From contig NZ_JAASQT010000001.1 of assembly GCF_011761985.1 (NCBI RefSeq), positions 887,893-951,892 of the forward strand: a stretch of DNA of 64,000 nt. Reading direction: 5' to 3'. This DNA comes from Brevundimonas terrae (lineage in GTDB: Bacteria; Pseudomonadota; Alphaproteobacteria; Caulobacterales; Caulobacteraceae). The notes under the pieces are model-generated. The model saw only the letters and a list, made by a program, of their open reading frames with translations, made no database searches and was not told where the DNA came from. A program made the position numbers and the translations under genes. Below, piece after piece: positions 7,773-17,147 of this stretch (the first letter of the stretch is position 1; every line of letters begins with the position of its first letter).

Positions 7773-8417
7773 ATGACCGAGGTAAAGATCTGCGGGCTGA
7801 CGACGCCCGAAACGCTTGAAGCGGCCCTTGTGGGGGGGGCGGCCTATGTCGGGGCGGTGATCTTTCCCAAGAGCCCGCGCCATATAGAGCCGGAAGCCGC
7901 CGCCGAGCTGTTTGCGATGGCCCGGGGTCGCGCAGCGGTGGTGGCCGTGGTGGTTGATCCCGACGATGCGCTGCTGGGCCGTATCGCCACCTCTTTGATG
8001 CCCGACTTCATTCAACTGCATGGCAATGAAACACCGCAAAGGGCCGCCGAGGTGCGCGCTCTGACCGGAGCCAAGATCATCAAGGCCCTGCCGATCCGCG
8101 AAGACGCGGATTTTGCGGCTGTTCCCGCATGGACCAAGGCGGCCGATATTTTACTGTTCGATGCCAAGCCACCCAAGGGCAGCGAACTGCCCGGTGGTGT
8201 GGGGCACAGTTTTGACTGGTCCTTGATGGCCAATCGCGCACTTGCGGCAAGATGGTTCCTCGCGGGCGGGCTGGATGGCACCAATCTGGGTGAAGCCTTG
8301 CGCATAACGGGGGCATCTATGGTGGATGTCTCCTCTGGCGTTGAAAGCGCACCGGGTGTTAAGGACATCCCCCTGATCCGGAAGTTTCTGGATGCAGCCC
8401 GCCAAGCTCTGGCCTGA
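7773..8417 (+). CDS. trpF: Phosphoribosylanthranilate isomerase
   Basis: 214-residue TIM-barrel enzyme for the third step of tryptophan synthesis (PRA to CdRP). Family motifs are present: KICGLTTPE at the N-terminus with the catalytic Cys, FIQLHGNE in the middle, LAGGLDGTN and the phosphate-binding VDVSSGVESAPGVKD near the end. The ATG at 7773 gives the canonical N-terminus (MTEVKICG); the frame runs further upstream through the leader hairpin and is not used. There is no strong SD, so translation may depend on the leader. It is first of the rightward set trpF-trpB-small protein-trpA-accD-folC, a gene order well known in Caulobacterales. Confidence 0.95.
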   Translation: MTEVKICGLTTPETLEAALVGGAAYVGAVIFPKSPRHIEPEAAAELFAMARGRAAVVAVVVDPDDALLGRIATSLMPDFIQLHGNETPQRAAEVRALTGAKIIKALPIREDADFAAVPAWTKAADILLFDAKPPKGSELPGGVGHSFDWSLMANRALAARWFLAGGLDGTNLGEALRITGASMVDVSSGVESAPGVKDIPLIRKFLDAARQALA

Positions 8418-8458
8418 CCGCCCTGATTTCGTCGTCTTCCTCCCTGTAGATTGCTGCC

Positions 8459-9676
8459 GTGAACGCACCTTTGAAAAACACCTACGCATGGCCCGATGAG
8501 CAGGGCCGTTTCGGCCCCTATGGTGGTCGTTTCGTACCCGAAACCTTGATGCCGCTGATCCACGAGCTGGATGCAGCCTATAAGGCCGCCAAGGCGGACC
8601 CGAGTTTTCAGGAAGAGCTGGACGGCTATCTGAAGTACTATGTGGGCCGCGAAAGCCCGCTGTATCACGCCGAACGCCTGACCGAGCATTTCGGGGGCGC
8701 GCGTGTATGGCTCAAGCGCGAAGACCTGAACCACACAGGCGCGCACAAGATCAATAACTGCATGGGCCAGATTTTGCTGGCTCGCCGCATGGGCAAGACC
8801 CGCATCATTGCCGAGACCGGCGCGGGCCAGCACGGCGTGGCCTCGGCCACGGTCTGTGCGCGTTTTGGTCTGCCCTGCACCGTCTATATGGGCGCTGTGG
8901 ACGTGGAGCGTCAGCAGCCGAACGTGTTCCGCATGAAGCTTTTGGGGGCCGAGGTGAGCGCCGTGACGGCGGGCGCTGCGACCCTGAAAGACGCCATGAA
9001 CGAGGCCATGCGTGACTGGGTGACCAATGTCGAGGACACCTATTACATCATCGGCACAGCCGCCGGCCCGGCCCCGTATCCCGAAATGGTGCGCGATTTC
9101 CAGTCGGTGATCGGCAAGGAGATCAAGGCCCAGTCGCTGGCTCAGATGGGGCACCTGCCCAATGCCGTAGTCGCCTGTATCGGTGGCGGCTCCAACGCCA
9201 TCGGTGCCATGCACCCGTTCGTAAATGACGAGAGCGTGCGCCTGATCGGTGTCGAAGCCGCAGGTCATGGTCTGGACGTGGATAATGGCCACGCCGCCTC
9301 GCTGAAGGGTGGTCGCCCCGGCGTTCTGCACGGCAACCGCACCTATCTTCTGCAAGACGCCGATGGCCAAATCCTCGAAGGCCACTCGATTTCGGCGGGC
9401 CTCGACTATCCGGGTATCGGCCCCGAACATGCGTGGCTGAATGATCTGGGGCGCGGCGAGTATCGCTCGACGACCGATGACGAGGCACTGGACGCCTTCC
9501 AGATGATCTCCAAGCTGGAAGGCATTATTCCGGCGCTGGAGCCCTCGCACGCACTGGCGCGTGCGGGCGAGATCGCCCGCGAAGTCGGCAAGGGCGGCGA
9601 CATTGTCGTGGTCCTGTCGGGCCGTGGCGACAAGGACATCTTCACCGTCGCCAAACATCTTGGTGTGGAGCTTTAA
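8459..9676 (+). CDS. trpB: Tryptophan synthase beta chain
   Basis: 405-residue PLP enzyme that joins indole and serine to make tryptophan, working as an alpha2-beta2 complex with TrpA. The PLP lysine is Lys97 in HTGAHKINN; the phosphate-binding GGGSNAIG loop, the N-terminal [13 protein letters not shown] block and the C-terminal [10 protein letters not shown] are all as in TrpB1. Start is GTG at 8459, 41 bases after trpF. Length is normal for the family. The next gene starts in the base after the stop, so translation is probably coupled. Confidence 0.97.
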   Translation: MNAPLKNTYAWPDEQGRFGPYGGRFVPETLMPLIHELDAAYKAAKADPSFQEELDGYLKYYVGRESPLYHAERLTEHFGGARVWLKREDLNHTGAHKINNCMGQILLARRMGKTRIIAETGAGQHGVASATVCARFGLPCTVYMGAVDVERQQPNVFRMKLLGAEVSAVTAGAATLKDAMNEAMRDWVTNVEDTYYIIGTAAGPAPYPEMVRDFQSVIGKEIKAQSLAQMGHLPNAVVACIGGGSNAIGAMHPFVNDESVRLIGVEAAGHGLDVDNGHAASLKGGRPGVLHGNRTYLLQDADGQILEGHSISAGLDYPGIGPEHAWLNDLGRGEYRSTTDDEALDAFQMISKLEGIIPALEPSHALARAGEIAREVGKGGDIVVVLSGRGDKDIFTVAKHLGVEL

Positions 9677-10117
9677 GTGATGCTGGTTTCCCTGATGACT
9701 GCGAGCCTGATGCTGGCCGCACAAGACGCACCCGTCACGACGGCACCGCCGTTGGCGGACGCCTCGGTGGCGATCCCGTCGGACCTTCCGGTGCTGGCAC
9801 CGGCTGTTGTGTCGCCCGATTGCGGTGGCCTGCTGAAGGCTGCGGCCTTCTGCGTCACCGCCCGCATGGACCAGACCGGTGGTGTGGCCGAGGCCTATCT
9901 GGCGCATCTGGAACAACAGGGCTGGCTGGCCGCTGACGGTGACGACAACCGCGTCATTCTGGTCAAGCGCCGCGAGGCCGGTGGCTGTGACGGCCTGCAA
10001 ATGGTCGCCTTCTACGACACTGAAAAACCGCAGGCCGCAGAGGCTCCGGCCTTCCTCGGCTTTGCCACCATTCCGGGCGATGTCTGCGCCGCACCGAGCG
10101 GAGGCACCGCACAGTGA
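9677..10117 (+). CDS. Small exported protein inside the trp operon, function unknown
   Basis: 146-residue protein (145 if the ATG at 9680 is used) starting directly after the trpB stop and overlapping the trpA start by four bases (GTGA). The N-terminus VSLMTASLMLAAQDA looks like a short signal peptide. The mature part has four cysteines in pairs (SPDCGGL, AFCVTA, GGCDG, GDVCAAP) that could form disulfides in the periplasm, and a QQGW...VILVKRREAGGCDGLQMV core. I recognise no family. The tight coupling on both sides means its output should follow TrpB and TrpA, yet an exported protein has no evident part in the cytosolic pathway. Confidence 0.75.
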   Translation: MMLVSLMTASLMLAAQDAPVTTAPPLADASVAIPSDLPVLAPAVVSPDCGGLLKAAAFCVTARMDQTGGVAEAYLAHLEQQGWLAADGDDNRVILVKRREAGGCDGLQMVAFYDTEKPQAAEAPAFLGFATIPGDVCAAPSGGTAQ

Positions 10118-10932
10118 CGACGTCGCGTATTGATGCCCGTTTTGCCAAGCTGAAGGCCGAGAATCGCGCCGGTTTCGTGCCGTTCGTGATGACGGGCGAT
10201 CCCAGCCGCGAAGAAGCGCTGGAAATCCTCAAGGGCCTGCCCGAAGCGGGGGCCGACATCATCGAGGTGGGTCTGGCCTTTTCCGATCCGATGGCCGAGG
10301 GCCCGCCCGTGCAACGTGCCGCCCAGCGCGGCCTGAAAGCCGGTATGACCCTGCGTGGCACCATGGATCTTGTGGCCGAGTTCCGTAAGACCGATCAGGA
10401 CACGCCGGTGATCCTGATGGGCTATCTGAACCCCGTCGAATCCTATGGCTATGCCCGCTTTGCCAAGGAAGCGGCCGAGGCTGGCATTGATGGCCTGATC
10501 TCGGTGGACTGCCCCCCCGAAGAGGCTGCAGACCTTGCCGCGGCGATGGATGCCGAACAGTTGTCGTTGATCCGTCTGGCCACGCCGACCTCGGACGATG
10601 CGCGCCTCGAAGTGATCGCACGCGGCACGTCGGGCTTTATCTATTATGTTTCCGTGGCCGGTGTGACGGGCGTCAAAGAGGCGCAAGCCGCCTCGGTGGC
10701 CCCTGCGGTTGCGCGTGTTCGCAAGGCCACGGGCCTTCCGGTGGCCGTCGGTTTCGGCATCAAGACACCGGAACGTGCCGCCGAAATTGCCCGCGTATCG
10801 GATGCGGTGGTGGTCGGCTCGGCCCTTGTGGACGAGGTCGCCGCAGCCCTTGAAGCCGGTGAGCCCGCCGTGCCGCGCGTGCTGGCCAAGGTACGCACCC
10901 TTTCTGATGCAGTTCGTAATGCACGTAACTAG
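10114..10932 (+). CDS. trpA: Tryptophan synthase alpha chain
   Basis: 272-residue TIM-barrel subunit that cleaves indole-3-glycerol phosphate and channels indole to TrpB. PFVMTGDPS, IIEVGLAFSDPM, MGYLNPVESYG and the phosphate-binding VAVGFGIKTPE are recognisable. Glu51 matches the catalytic Glu49 of the Salmonella enzyme, but the residue matching catalytic Asp60 is Glu62 (FSDPMAEGP rather than the usual ADGP). A carboxylate is kept, so activity may remain; the swap could be a lineage feature. GTG start overlaps the previous stop. Neighbours trpF and trpB support the function. Confidence 0.95.
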   Translation: MTTSRIDARFAKLKAENRAGFVPFVMTGDPSREEALEILKGLPEAGADIIEVGLAFSDPMAEGPPVQRAAQRGLKAGMTLRGTMDLVAEFRKTDQDTPVILMGYLNPVESYGYARFAKEAAEAGIDGLISVDCPPEEAADLAAAMDAEQLSLIRLATPTSDDARLEVIARGTSGFIYYVSVAGVTGVKEAQAASVAPAVARVRKATGLPVAVGFGIKTPERAAEIARVSDAVVVGSALVDEVAAALEAGEPAVPRVLAKVRTLSDAVRNARN

Positions 10933-10966
10933 TGCTTCCGTGACGGAAACCGTTTAAACAGCGCCC

Positions 10967-11857
10967 ATGGTCGATAAGAATTCCGAAAACAAAGCCCGCG
11001 GTGGCTGGCTTTCGCGCCTTTCCCCCGGTGTCCGCAAAGTGGTCAAAACCACGGACACGCCTGACAATCTGTGGGTGAAAGACCCCGATACGGGCGAGAT
11101 GATCTATCGCTCGGACCTCGAGGCTGCGCTGTGGGTGACGCCGTCTGGCCGTCACATGCGTATCAATGCCCCGACGCGCCTGAAGGCGACGTTTGACGGT
11201 GGCAAATACGAAGCCATTGCCACGCCTGACGTGCCCGAAGATCCGCTGAACTTCTCGGACGGCAAGCCGTACAAGGAACGTCTGGCGGCGGCGCGTAAGG
11301 CGGCCGGTCGTCCCGACACCATGGCTATCGGCTATGGCACGCTGGACGGCACCCCGGCTGTTGTCATCGTTCAGGACTTCACCTTTATGGGTGGTTCGCT
11401 GGGCATGGCAGCGGGCGAGGCCTTCATTACCGCCGCACAGGAAGCTGTGAAACGCGGTGTGCCGCTGGTTTGCTTCACCGCAGCCGGTGGTGCGCGTATG
11501 CAGGAAGGCGCGCTGTCGCTGATGCAGATGGCCCGCACGACGCTGGCCATTCAGGACCTGAAAGCCAACCAGCTTCCCTATGCTGTGGTGCTGACCGACC
11601 CGACCACGGGCGGTGTGACAGCATCCTATGCCATGCTGGGCGATGTGCACCTGGCCGAGCCGGGTGCCCTGATCGGCTTTGCCGGTCCGCGCGTGATCGA
11701 AACCACCATCCGCGAGAAACTGCCGCCGGGCTTCCAGCGCGCAGAATACCTCAAGGAAAAAGGCATGGTCGACAAGGTTGTGACCCGTCACGACCTGCCG
11801 GAAACGCTGGGCCGTATCCTGTCCATCCTGATGGATGGTAAGCGCAAGGCCGCTTAA
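10967..11857 (+). CDS. accD: Acetyl-CoA carboxylase carboxyltransferase subunit beta, zinc-finger cysteines lost
   Basis: 296-residue beta subunit of the carboxyltransferase that makes malonyl-CoA for fatty-acid synthesis, pairing with AccA. The crotonase-fold core is intact (GGSLGMAAGEAF, TAAGGARMQEGALSLMQMA, GFAGPRVIE). The N-terminal region that carries a four-cysteine zinc ribbon in E. coli AccD is present in outline (LWVKDPDTGEMIYRSDLEA) but contains no cysteine at all, so it cannot bind zinc in that way. Degenerate ribbons are known in Alphaproteobacteria. It follows trpA by 34 bases and precedes folC, the order known from Caulobacter relatives. Confidence 0.95.
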   Translation: MVDKNSENKARGGWLSRLSPGVRKVVKTTDTPDNLWVKDPDTGEMIYRSDLEAALWVTPSGRHMRINAPTRLKATFDGGKYEAIATPDVPEDPLNFSDGKPYKERLAAARKAAGRPDTMAIGYGTLDGTPAVVIVQDFTFMGGSLGMAAGEAFITAAQEAVKRGVPLVCFTAAGGARMQEGALSLMQMARTTLAIQDLKANQLPYAVVLTDPTTGGVTASYAMLGDVHLAEPGALIGFAGPRVIETTIREKLPPGFQRAEYLKEKGMVDKVVTRHDLPETLGRILSILMDGKRKAA

Positions 11858-11879
11858 GGCCGATACGAAAGGCGTGGCC

Positions 11880-13166
11880 TTGGACTCTATTTCTGAACGT
11901 CTCAAGGCCCGCCACCCCCAGCGCATAGACCTGTCGCTGGGCCGGATGCAGGCCCTGTGCGCGGCGCTGGGCAATCCCCAGAACCGCCTGCCGCCCGTCA
12001 TCCATGTGGCGGGCACCAATGGCAAGGGATCGACGGTTTCGTTGATCCGCGCCATTGCCGAGGCGGCAGGGCTCAAGGTCCATACCTATACCTCGCCGCA
12101 TCTGGTGCGTTTTAACGAGCGTATCCGTCTGGCCGGAAAGCTGATTTCCGACGAACAACTGAACGAAATCCTCGACCGTGTCGAAGCGGCCATGGAGGCA
12201 ACAGGCGGGCAGGCGACCGTGTTTGAAAGCACGACGGCTGCCGGTTTTGTCGCCATGTCCGAAACCCCTGCGGACCTTGCCATTATCGAGGTCGGTCTGG
12301 GCGGTATTCTGGACGCCACCAATATTATCGAGCGCCCGCTGCTGAGCGTGATTACGCCGGTGGACCTCGACCATGCCGAGTTTCTGGGCACCGATCTGGC
12401 CGGTGTGGCCCGCGAGAAGGCGGGCATTATCAAGGCCGGTGCGCGGGGCATTATCGCCCGCCAGTCCGAACCGGCCATGGCCGAGATCGAGCGCCGCGCC
12501 CAAGAGGTCGGCTCGCCGCTGACGGTTGCGGGTGTGGATTTCGACAGTTTCGCCGAGCGGGGCGGTCTGGCCTATCAGGACCAGATCCGTTTCCTTGATC
12601 TTCCGGCCCCTGCGCTTTCGGGCAATCACCAGTTCGACAATGCGGGGCTGGCCATTGCCGTCGCACTGGAACTGGACCTGTCCGAAGACGCCATAGCCGC
12701 CGGTCTGAAATCTGTGTTCTGGCCCGCACGGATGCAGCGCCTGACGGCCGGTCCCTATGCCGAACAGGCCAAGACGGTCGATGCCGAGCTGTGGCTGGAT
12801 GGCGGGCATAATCCGCATGCGGCGCGTGCATTGGGGCGTGTGCTGGGCGATCGCCAAAGCCGTTCGCCGCGTCCAAGTGTGCTGATTGTCGGCATGTTGT
12901 CCAACAAGGATGCGGGCGGCTTTTTCGAGGCGCTCAAAGGCATCGAGGCCAAGGTCATTGCCGTGCCGTTCGACGGAGCCTGTGCCGAACCTCAAAGCCT
13001 TGCCGCTGCGGCGCAGGGCTGTGGTTTCGAGGCGATGACGGCAAACACCATGGCCGAGGCTATGGACCGTGCCGTGGCACTGGGCGCGGGCCGTATCGTG
13101 ATCTGCGGCAGTCTTTATCTGGCGGGCGAGGTTCTGGGGGCGTCTCCCGAAACCTGGCCGGTCTAG
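11880..13166 (+). CDS. folC: Bifunctional folylpolyglutamate/dihydrofolate synthase
   Basis: About 428-residue Mur-ligase-type ATPase that adds glutamate to dihydropteroate and to folates. The ATP-binding loop is HVAGTNGKGST, followed by YTSPHLVRFNERIR (substrate loop), EVGLGGILDATN and LWLDGGHNPHAA. Start is uncertain: TTG at 11880 has GAAAGG seven bases upstream; GTG at 11874 has too short a spacer; an ATG at 11835 lies inside accD with no SD. The gene closes the rightward trp-accD-folC set and is followed by a strong bidirectional terminator facing trxA. Confidence 0.93.
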   Translation: MDSISERLKARHPQRIDLSLGRMQALCAALGNPQNRLPPVIHVAGTNGKGSTVSLIRAIAEAAGLKVHTYTSPHLVRFNERIRLAGKLISDEQLNEILDRVEAAMEATGGQATVFESTTAAGFVAMSETPADLAIIEVGLGGILDATNIIERPLLSVITPVDLDHAEFLGTDLAGVAREKAGIIKAGARGIIARQSEPAMAEIERRAQEVGSPLTVAGVDFDSFAERGGLAYQDQIRFLDLPAPALSGNHQFDNAGLAIAVALELDLSEDAIAAGLKSVFWPARMQRLTAGPYAEQAKTVDAELWLDGGHNPHAARALGRVLGDRQSRSPRPSVLIVGMLSNKDAGGFFEALKGIEAKVIAVPFDGACAEPQSLAAAAQGCGFEAMTANTMAEAMDRAVALGAGRIVICGSLYLAGEVLGASPETWPV

Positions 13167-13178
13167 GCATCAGGCCTT

Positions 13179-13212
13179 AAAAAAGGGCGGCCCGTGAGAG
13201 CCGCCCTTTTTT
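13179..13212. terminator. Strong bidirectional terminator between folC and trxA
   Basis: AAAAAAGGGCGGC at 13179-13191 pairs with GCCGCCCTTTTTT at 13200-13212, a 13-bp stem with an 8-base loop; A and T runs make it work on both strands. Confidence 0.92.
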
Positions 13213-13216
13213 GTAT

Positions 13217-13543
13217 TTATTCGACGCCGGCTTCGGTCAGCCATTCGACGATCTTGCCCTTGGGCATGGGGCCGACCTTCATCGAGGTCATCTGGCCGTC
13301 CTTGAACAACATCAGGGTCGGGATGCCTTTGACGCCCAGCTTGGACGGGGTCATCGGGCTGTCATCGATGTTCATCTTGGCGATGGTCACCTTCTCGCCG
13401 ATCTCGTCCGACAGCTGTTCCAGAGCCGGACCGATCTGCTTGCACGGGCCGCACCATTCGGCCCAAAAGTCCAACAGGACCGGCTTTTCAGCCTTCAGGA
13501 CGTCGGTTTCAAAGCTGTCGTCAGTGACCTTGAGCGTGGCCAT
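13217..13543 (-). CDS. trxA: Thioredoxin
   Basis: 108-residue cytoplasmic thiol-disulfide reductant. The active site WCGPC has Cys31 and Cys34, the cis-proline loop is GIPTLMLF, and DFWAEWCGPCK is the classic thioredoxin-1 block. The ATG at 13541-13543 gives the normal length; the frame extends 11 codons upstream without family support. It lies 100 bases downstream of addA on the same strand, the arrangement seen in Caulobacter relatives, and ends five bases from the shared terminator. Confidence 0.96.
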   Translation of the reverse strand: MATLKVTDDSFETDVLKAEKPVLLDFWAEWCGPCKQIGPALEQLSDEIGEKVTIAKMNIDDSPMTPSKLGVKGIPTLMLFKDGQMTSMKVGPMPKGKIVEWLTEAGVE

Positions 13544-13643
13544 AATCGTCTCTTTCTTCTGTGTGGGCGCGGGCAAGATATGGACCTTGGCCGCGCCGCT
13601 TCCCCTGTGATGTGGGGCAGTTTTATCCGTTAATCAATGGCGC

Positions 13644-16600
13644 TCAGCCCAGCGAGGCCATCAGGACATCGTTTGTGACCGGCATCAGCTTGGGCCCGTC
13701 GGTCCAGACCAGCGCCGCCTCGACCGGACGATCCGGATAAAGCTGGCGCAAGACCGCCGCATAGACGGCCAACTGGGTCAGATAGGCCGGATCGACATCC
13801 TCCAGCCTGTCAGGCGCGGGGCGGTTGGTCTTGTAGTCCACCACCAGAACCCGCTCGGGCGTGATGACCAGACGGTCGATCTGGCCGTTGATCTTGACCC
13901 CTTGGGGCAGTTCGGGCGCGGTGCCGGTCAGGGCCACTTCGGCGCGCGATCCGGCCCCGAATACGGGGGCGAAACGGGCATCGTCCAGCACGCTGAAGGC
14001 CGCCTCGATCATCTCGGCCCTTTGGTCATCGTCCAGATCGATTTCCTTGGACAGCAGACGCTGGGCCGCCTCGCGGCGCGTGGCGGGCGCTATATCGGGC
14101 AGGCGTTCCAACAAACGGTGGACCAGATCGCCGCGACGAAAACGGCCCAGAGCCGCACCACCACTGGGAGCCATGGCCAGCGGTGACGGGGCTGGAATGC
14201 GCTTCTTGCCCTCCATCTGCGACGGGGCCGAAAAACGCGCTGTCGCATCGGCGGGGGCCGGGTCGGCCAGCCATGAGGGCAGGGCCACAGGCTTGGCCGA
14301 CAAACGCTGCTCGGGGGCCATCAAGGGCGGCAAGGCACCTATACGTGCGCGGCCATCACCGTCGCTCGAGACGTGTCCGGCCTCTGCGGCTTTCAGGAAG
14401 GTCTGCTGAAGAATGTCCCACCACGAGCCTTCCTGATAGCCGGTCTTGCTCTTGAGGCCGCGGCCCATAATGACCAGACGGTCGCGGGCGCGGGTCAGGG
14501 CCACATACAGAAGACGCAAGGACTCCTCGTCGGTGCGGGCCTCGCGCAGTTCGCGGGCAGCCTTGGAGGCGTCGCAATCCTCGTCCTTGCGTGGACACAT
14601 CAGCCAGACCTCGCCCGCATCACCGGCGGGGGTTGGCATCAGGCGCGGCCCCTGCGGCTTGGCCTTGGAAGTGGTGTCGGGAAGGATGACAACGGGGGCC
14701 TCAAGCCCCTTGGAGCCGTGGACGGTCATCACACGCACCTCGTTGCGCGCACCCTCCATCTCGCGTTTGACCTCGACGGCGCTCTGTTCCAGCATCCGCA
14801 GACAGGTTTCCAGATCATGCCCGCCGCGTTCCTCGGCGCTCAAAATCTGGGCGAGGGTTTCGTCGATGGCCTCTTCGGCCTCGCGGCCCATCCGGTCCAC
14901 GATCCGACCACGACCCGAGCGACCGTCGTCGAACACATGGTTCAGCGCCGTCGAGAAGAAGGTGAAGGGATCGCCTTGGCTGGCGGCTACCAGACGCTGC
15001 AACAGGTCGTGGGCCTCGCGCCATTGCGGGTGCGTGTCCTTGCGGGCTTGCAGGGTGCCCCACAGGCTTTGTCTGCCGCGCGTACCGGTCTCGGCCAGAT
15101 GATAGAGATCGTGCGGTTCGCCAAAGTCCGGCACGTCGCAGAACGGGCTACGCAGGATTTCCGCCAGCGACAGGTCATCGGTCGGGAACAGGGCAAAGCG
15201 CGCCAAGGCCAGCAGGTCATCAAAAACAATATGCTCGTCCAGCTTCAGACGGTCGGCCCCCGCAACGGGCACGCCCTCCATCTTCAGGGCACGGATAATC
15301 TCTTCGAACGTCGCATCGCGGCGGCGCACCAGCACCAGATAATCGCCATAGCGGGCAGGGCGATAATAGGCCCCGCGCGCCTTGTCGAAATCCCAGATGC
15401 CCGAGCCATTGGCCACCTGATCGCGGATTTCACGGGCAAGGGCGCGGGCCAGTTTCTTGCGTCCGCTGGCCTCGCTTTCCTGATCGACAGGGGCGGACCA
15501 TGCCTGTTTTTCGACCTTTTCAGGATCGGTAAACAGCGGCCATAGCTCGACACATCCGGCCTGTCCGTCGCGCGCGGGAAGGTGGGGCGGAATATCAGCC
15601 TCGACCCCGACAAGGGCGCGGGTGCGCTCGGGGTGGTCGAATACCGCATCCACATACTCCAGCACGTCGCGGGTGGATCGGAAGGAGGTGTTCAGGTCCA
15701 CAGGCAGGAAGCTGCGCCCGACATTGAGGGCGCGGGTTTCATACTGTTTGGCCTCTTGGCGCAGGCGCTCGGGGCGGGCTCCCTGGAACGAATAGATCGA
15801 CTGTTTTTCGTCACCGACGACAAAGACCGTGCGCTCGATATTGCGCTCGCGCTCCGTGCCGTCACCGGCATAAAAACTCTCGGTCAGGGCGCGCATAATC
15901 TCCCACTGTTCGGGGGCGGTGTCCTGCGCCTCGTCGATCAGCACATGTTCGATGCCGCCATCCAGCTTGTACAATACCCATGCTGCATCGGTGCGCTGGG
16001 TCAGCAGTTCGGCGGTGCGTCCGACCAGATCGGTAAAGTCCAGCGCCGCCGCCTCGGCCTTGTGGCTTTCGTAAAGCGCGCGGTGGACGCGGGCCAGCGC
16101 CAGCAGGTGCTCGGTTTCCTCGGCCACCTTGATGGCAAATAGACGGTTGCGGGTGGCGACGAACTTGTCCTGAAGCGTGATCAGGAAATCAACTGTGGCA
16201 GGCGGGATTTTTGCCGTCGCCATCTTGGCGCGAGGCGTGCCCGTGGCGGTCAGGAACACCGGTTCAAGAGCCTCGAACGTCCAGACGGGTAGCGCGGCCC
16301 GCATGGCGGCGGCAACCTTGCCGTCATTGGCCCCGCCGGTTTCCATGACGGCGGCGGCATCGCGCCATTCCTCTACGGAGAGATAGCGCATGAACTCGGC
16401 GGCAATTTCTTCGGCGGGCTGGTCGCCTGCACCGGTCACTTCGCGCGGCGACGGTGCTGCGCCCGAGGTGATCTGGTCCATATAAGCGCCAAGGCTCTCG
16501 CGCTTGGCTTCGATCATGCCCAACAGGTCGTTGAAACTGGCAAAGTCGAGAGCGACGGCAAAATGGGCATAGGCCCGCCCCACAGGACCGTCGGCATGTT

Positions 16601-17144
16601 CCAGCGCATAGCGGGCCAGCTCATCGCGCGCCTCTTTGGACAACTGCACAGCGGCCTGATCTTCCAGCACCTTGAAGGCGGGGGTGACGCCTGCTTCGAG
16701 AGGGAAGCGGCGCAGCAGTTTTTCGCAGAAGGCGTGGATGGTCTGGATTTTCAAACCGCCGGGGGTTTCCAGAGCGCGGGCAAACAGACGACGCGCATCG
16801 GACAGGTCGCTTTGGTCCAGATCATCGGGATTCCGACCGTCCAGCGCCGCCAAAGATCGGGCCAGAGTCTGGTCGTCGGCCACGGCCCATTCGCCCAGCT
16901 TTTCAAACAGGCGCGACTGCATCTCCGAGGCCGCGGCCTTGGTATAGGTCACGCACAATATCTCGCCCGGTGCGACGCGCTTCAGCAGCAGACGCGCCAC
17001 GCGGTTGACCAGTGTGGTGGTCTTGCCCGAACCGGCATTGGCGGTGACGAAGATGGACAGGTCGGGATTGGCTGCCGTCGACTGGCTGGCACGGGCGGCC
17101 TCGACCGGAGACAGATCGGATGTCGGGGTGCGGGTCTCGGTCAT
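13644..17144 (-). CDS. addA: Double-strand break repair helicase-nuclease AddA
   Basis: 1166-residue UvrD-type helicase with a C-terminal RecB-family nuclease; with AddB it resects double-strand breaks and loads RecA, replacing RecBCD. Walker A is NAGSGKTT at about 36-43, motif II is LIDEAQDT near 405, DEKQSIYSFQGA is motif III, and LRLLYVALTRARDRL near 890 is motif VI. The nuclease motif VLVVDYKTN lies near 1110. The gene starts three bases after the addB stop, so the two are one transcription unit. Length is normal for alphaproteobacterial AddA. Confidence 0.96.
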   Translation of the reverse strand: MTETRTPTSDLSPVEAARASQSTAANPDLSIFVTANAGSGKTTTLVNRVARLLLKRVAPGEILCVTYTKAAASEMQSRLFEKLGEWAVADDQTLARSLAALDGRNPDDLDQSDLSDARRLFARALETPGGLKIQTIHAFCEKLLRRFPLEAGVTPAFKVLEDQAAVQLSKEARDELARYALEHADGPVGRAYAHFAVALDFASFNDLLGMIEAKRESLGAYMDQITSGAAPSPREVTGAGDQPAEEIAAEFMRYLSVEEWRDAAAVMETGGANDGKVAAAMRAALPVWTFEALEPVFLTATGTPRAKMATAKIPPATVDFLITLQDKFVATRNRLFAIKVAEETEHLLALARVHRALYESHKAEAAALDFTDLVGRTAELLTQRTDAAWVLYKLDGGIEHVLIDEAQDTAPEQWEIMRALTESFYAGDGTERERNIERTVFVVGDEKQSIYSFQGARPERLRQEAKQYETRALNVGRSFLPVDLNTSFRSTRDVLEYVDAVFDHPERTRALVGVEADIPPHLPARDGQAGCVELWPLFTDPEKVEKQAWSAPVDQESEASGRKKLARALAREIRDQVANGSGIWDFDKARGAYYRPARYGDYLVLVRRRDATFEEIIRALKMEGVPVAGADRLKLDEHIVFDDLLALARFALFPTDDLSLAEILRSPFCDVPDFGEPHDLYHLAETGTRGRQSLWGTLQARKDTHPQWREAHDLLQRLVAASQGDPFTFFSTALNHVFDDGRSGRGRIVDRMGREAEEAIDETLAQILSAEERGGHDLETCLRMLEQSAVEVKREMEGARNEVRVMTVHGSKGLEAPVVILPDTTSKAKPQGPRLMPTPAGDAGEVWLMCPRKDEDCDASKAARELREARTDEESLRLLYVALTRARDRLVIMGRGLKSKTGYQEGSWWDILQQTFLKAAEAGHVSSDGDGRARIGALPPLMAPEQRLSAKPVALPSWLADPAPADATARFSAPSQMEGKKRIPAPSPLAMAPSGGAALGRFRRGDLVHRLLERLPDIAPATRREAAQRLLSKEIDLDDDQRAEMIEAAFSVLDDARFAPVFGAGSRAEVALTGTAPELPQGVKINGQIDRLVITPERVLVVDYKTNRPAPDRLEDVDPAYLTQLAVYAAVLRQLYPDRPVEAALVWTDGPKLMPVTNDVLMASLG

Positions 17145-17147
17145 GGC

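Noticed and set aside
8012..10000. Long open frame of 662 codons on the minus strand across trpF and trpB
   Set aside because: It is antisense to two complete, family-typical genes and its translation is His/Gln/Arg-rich without domains, as expected for a shadow of GC-rich coding DNA.
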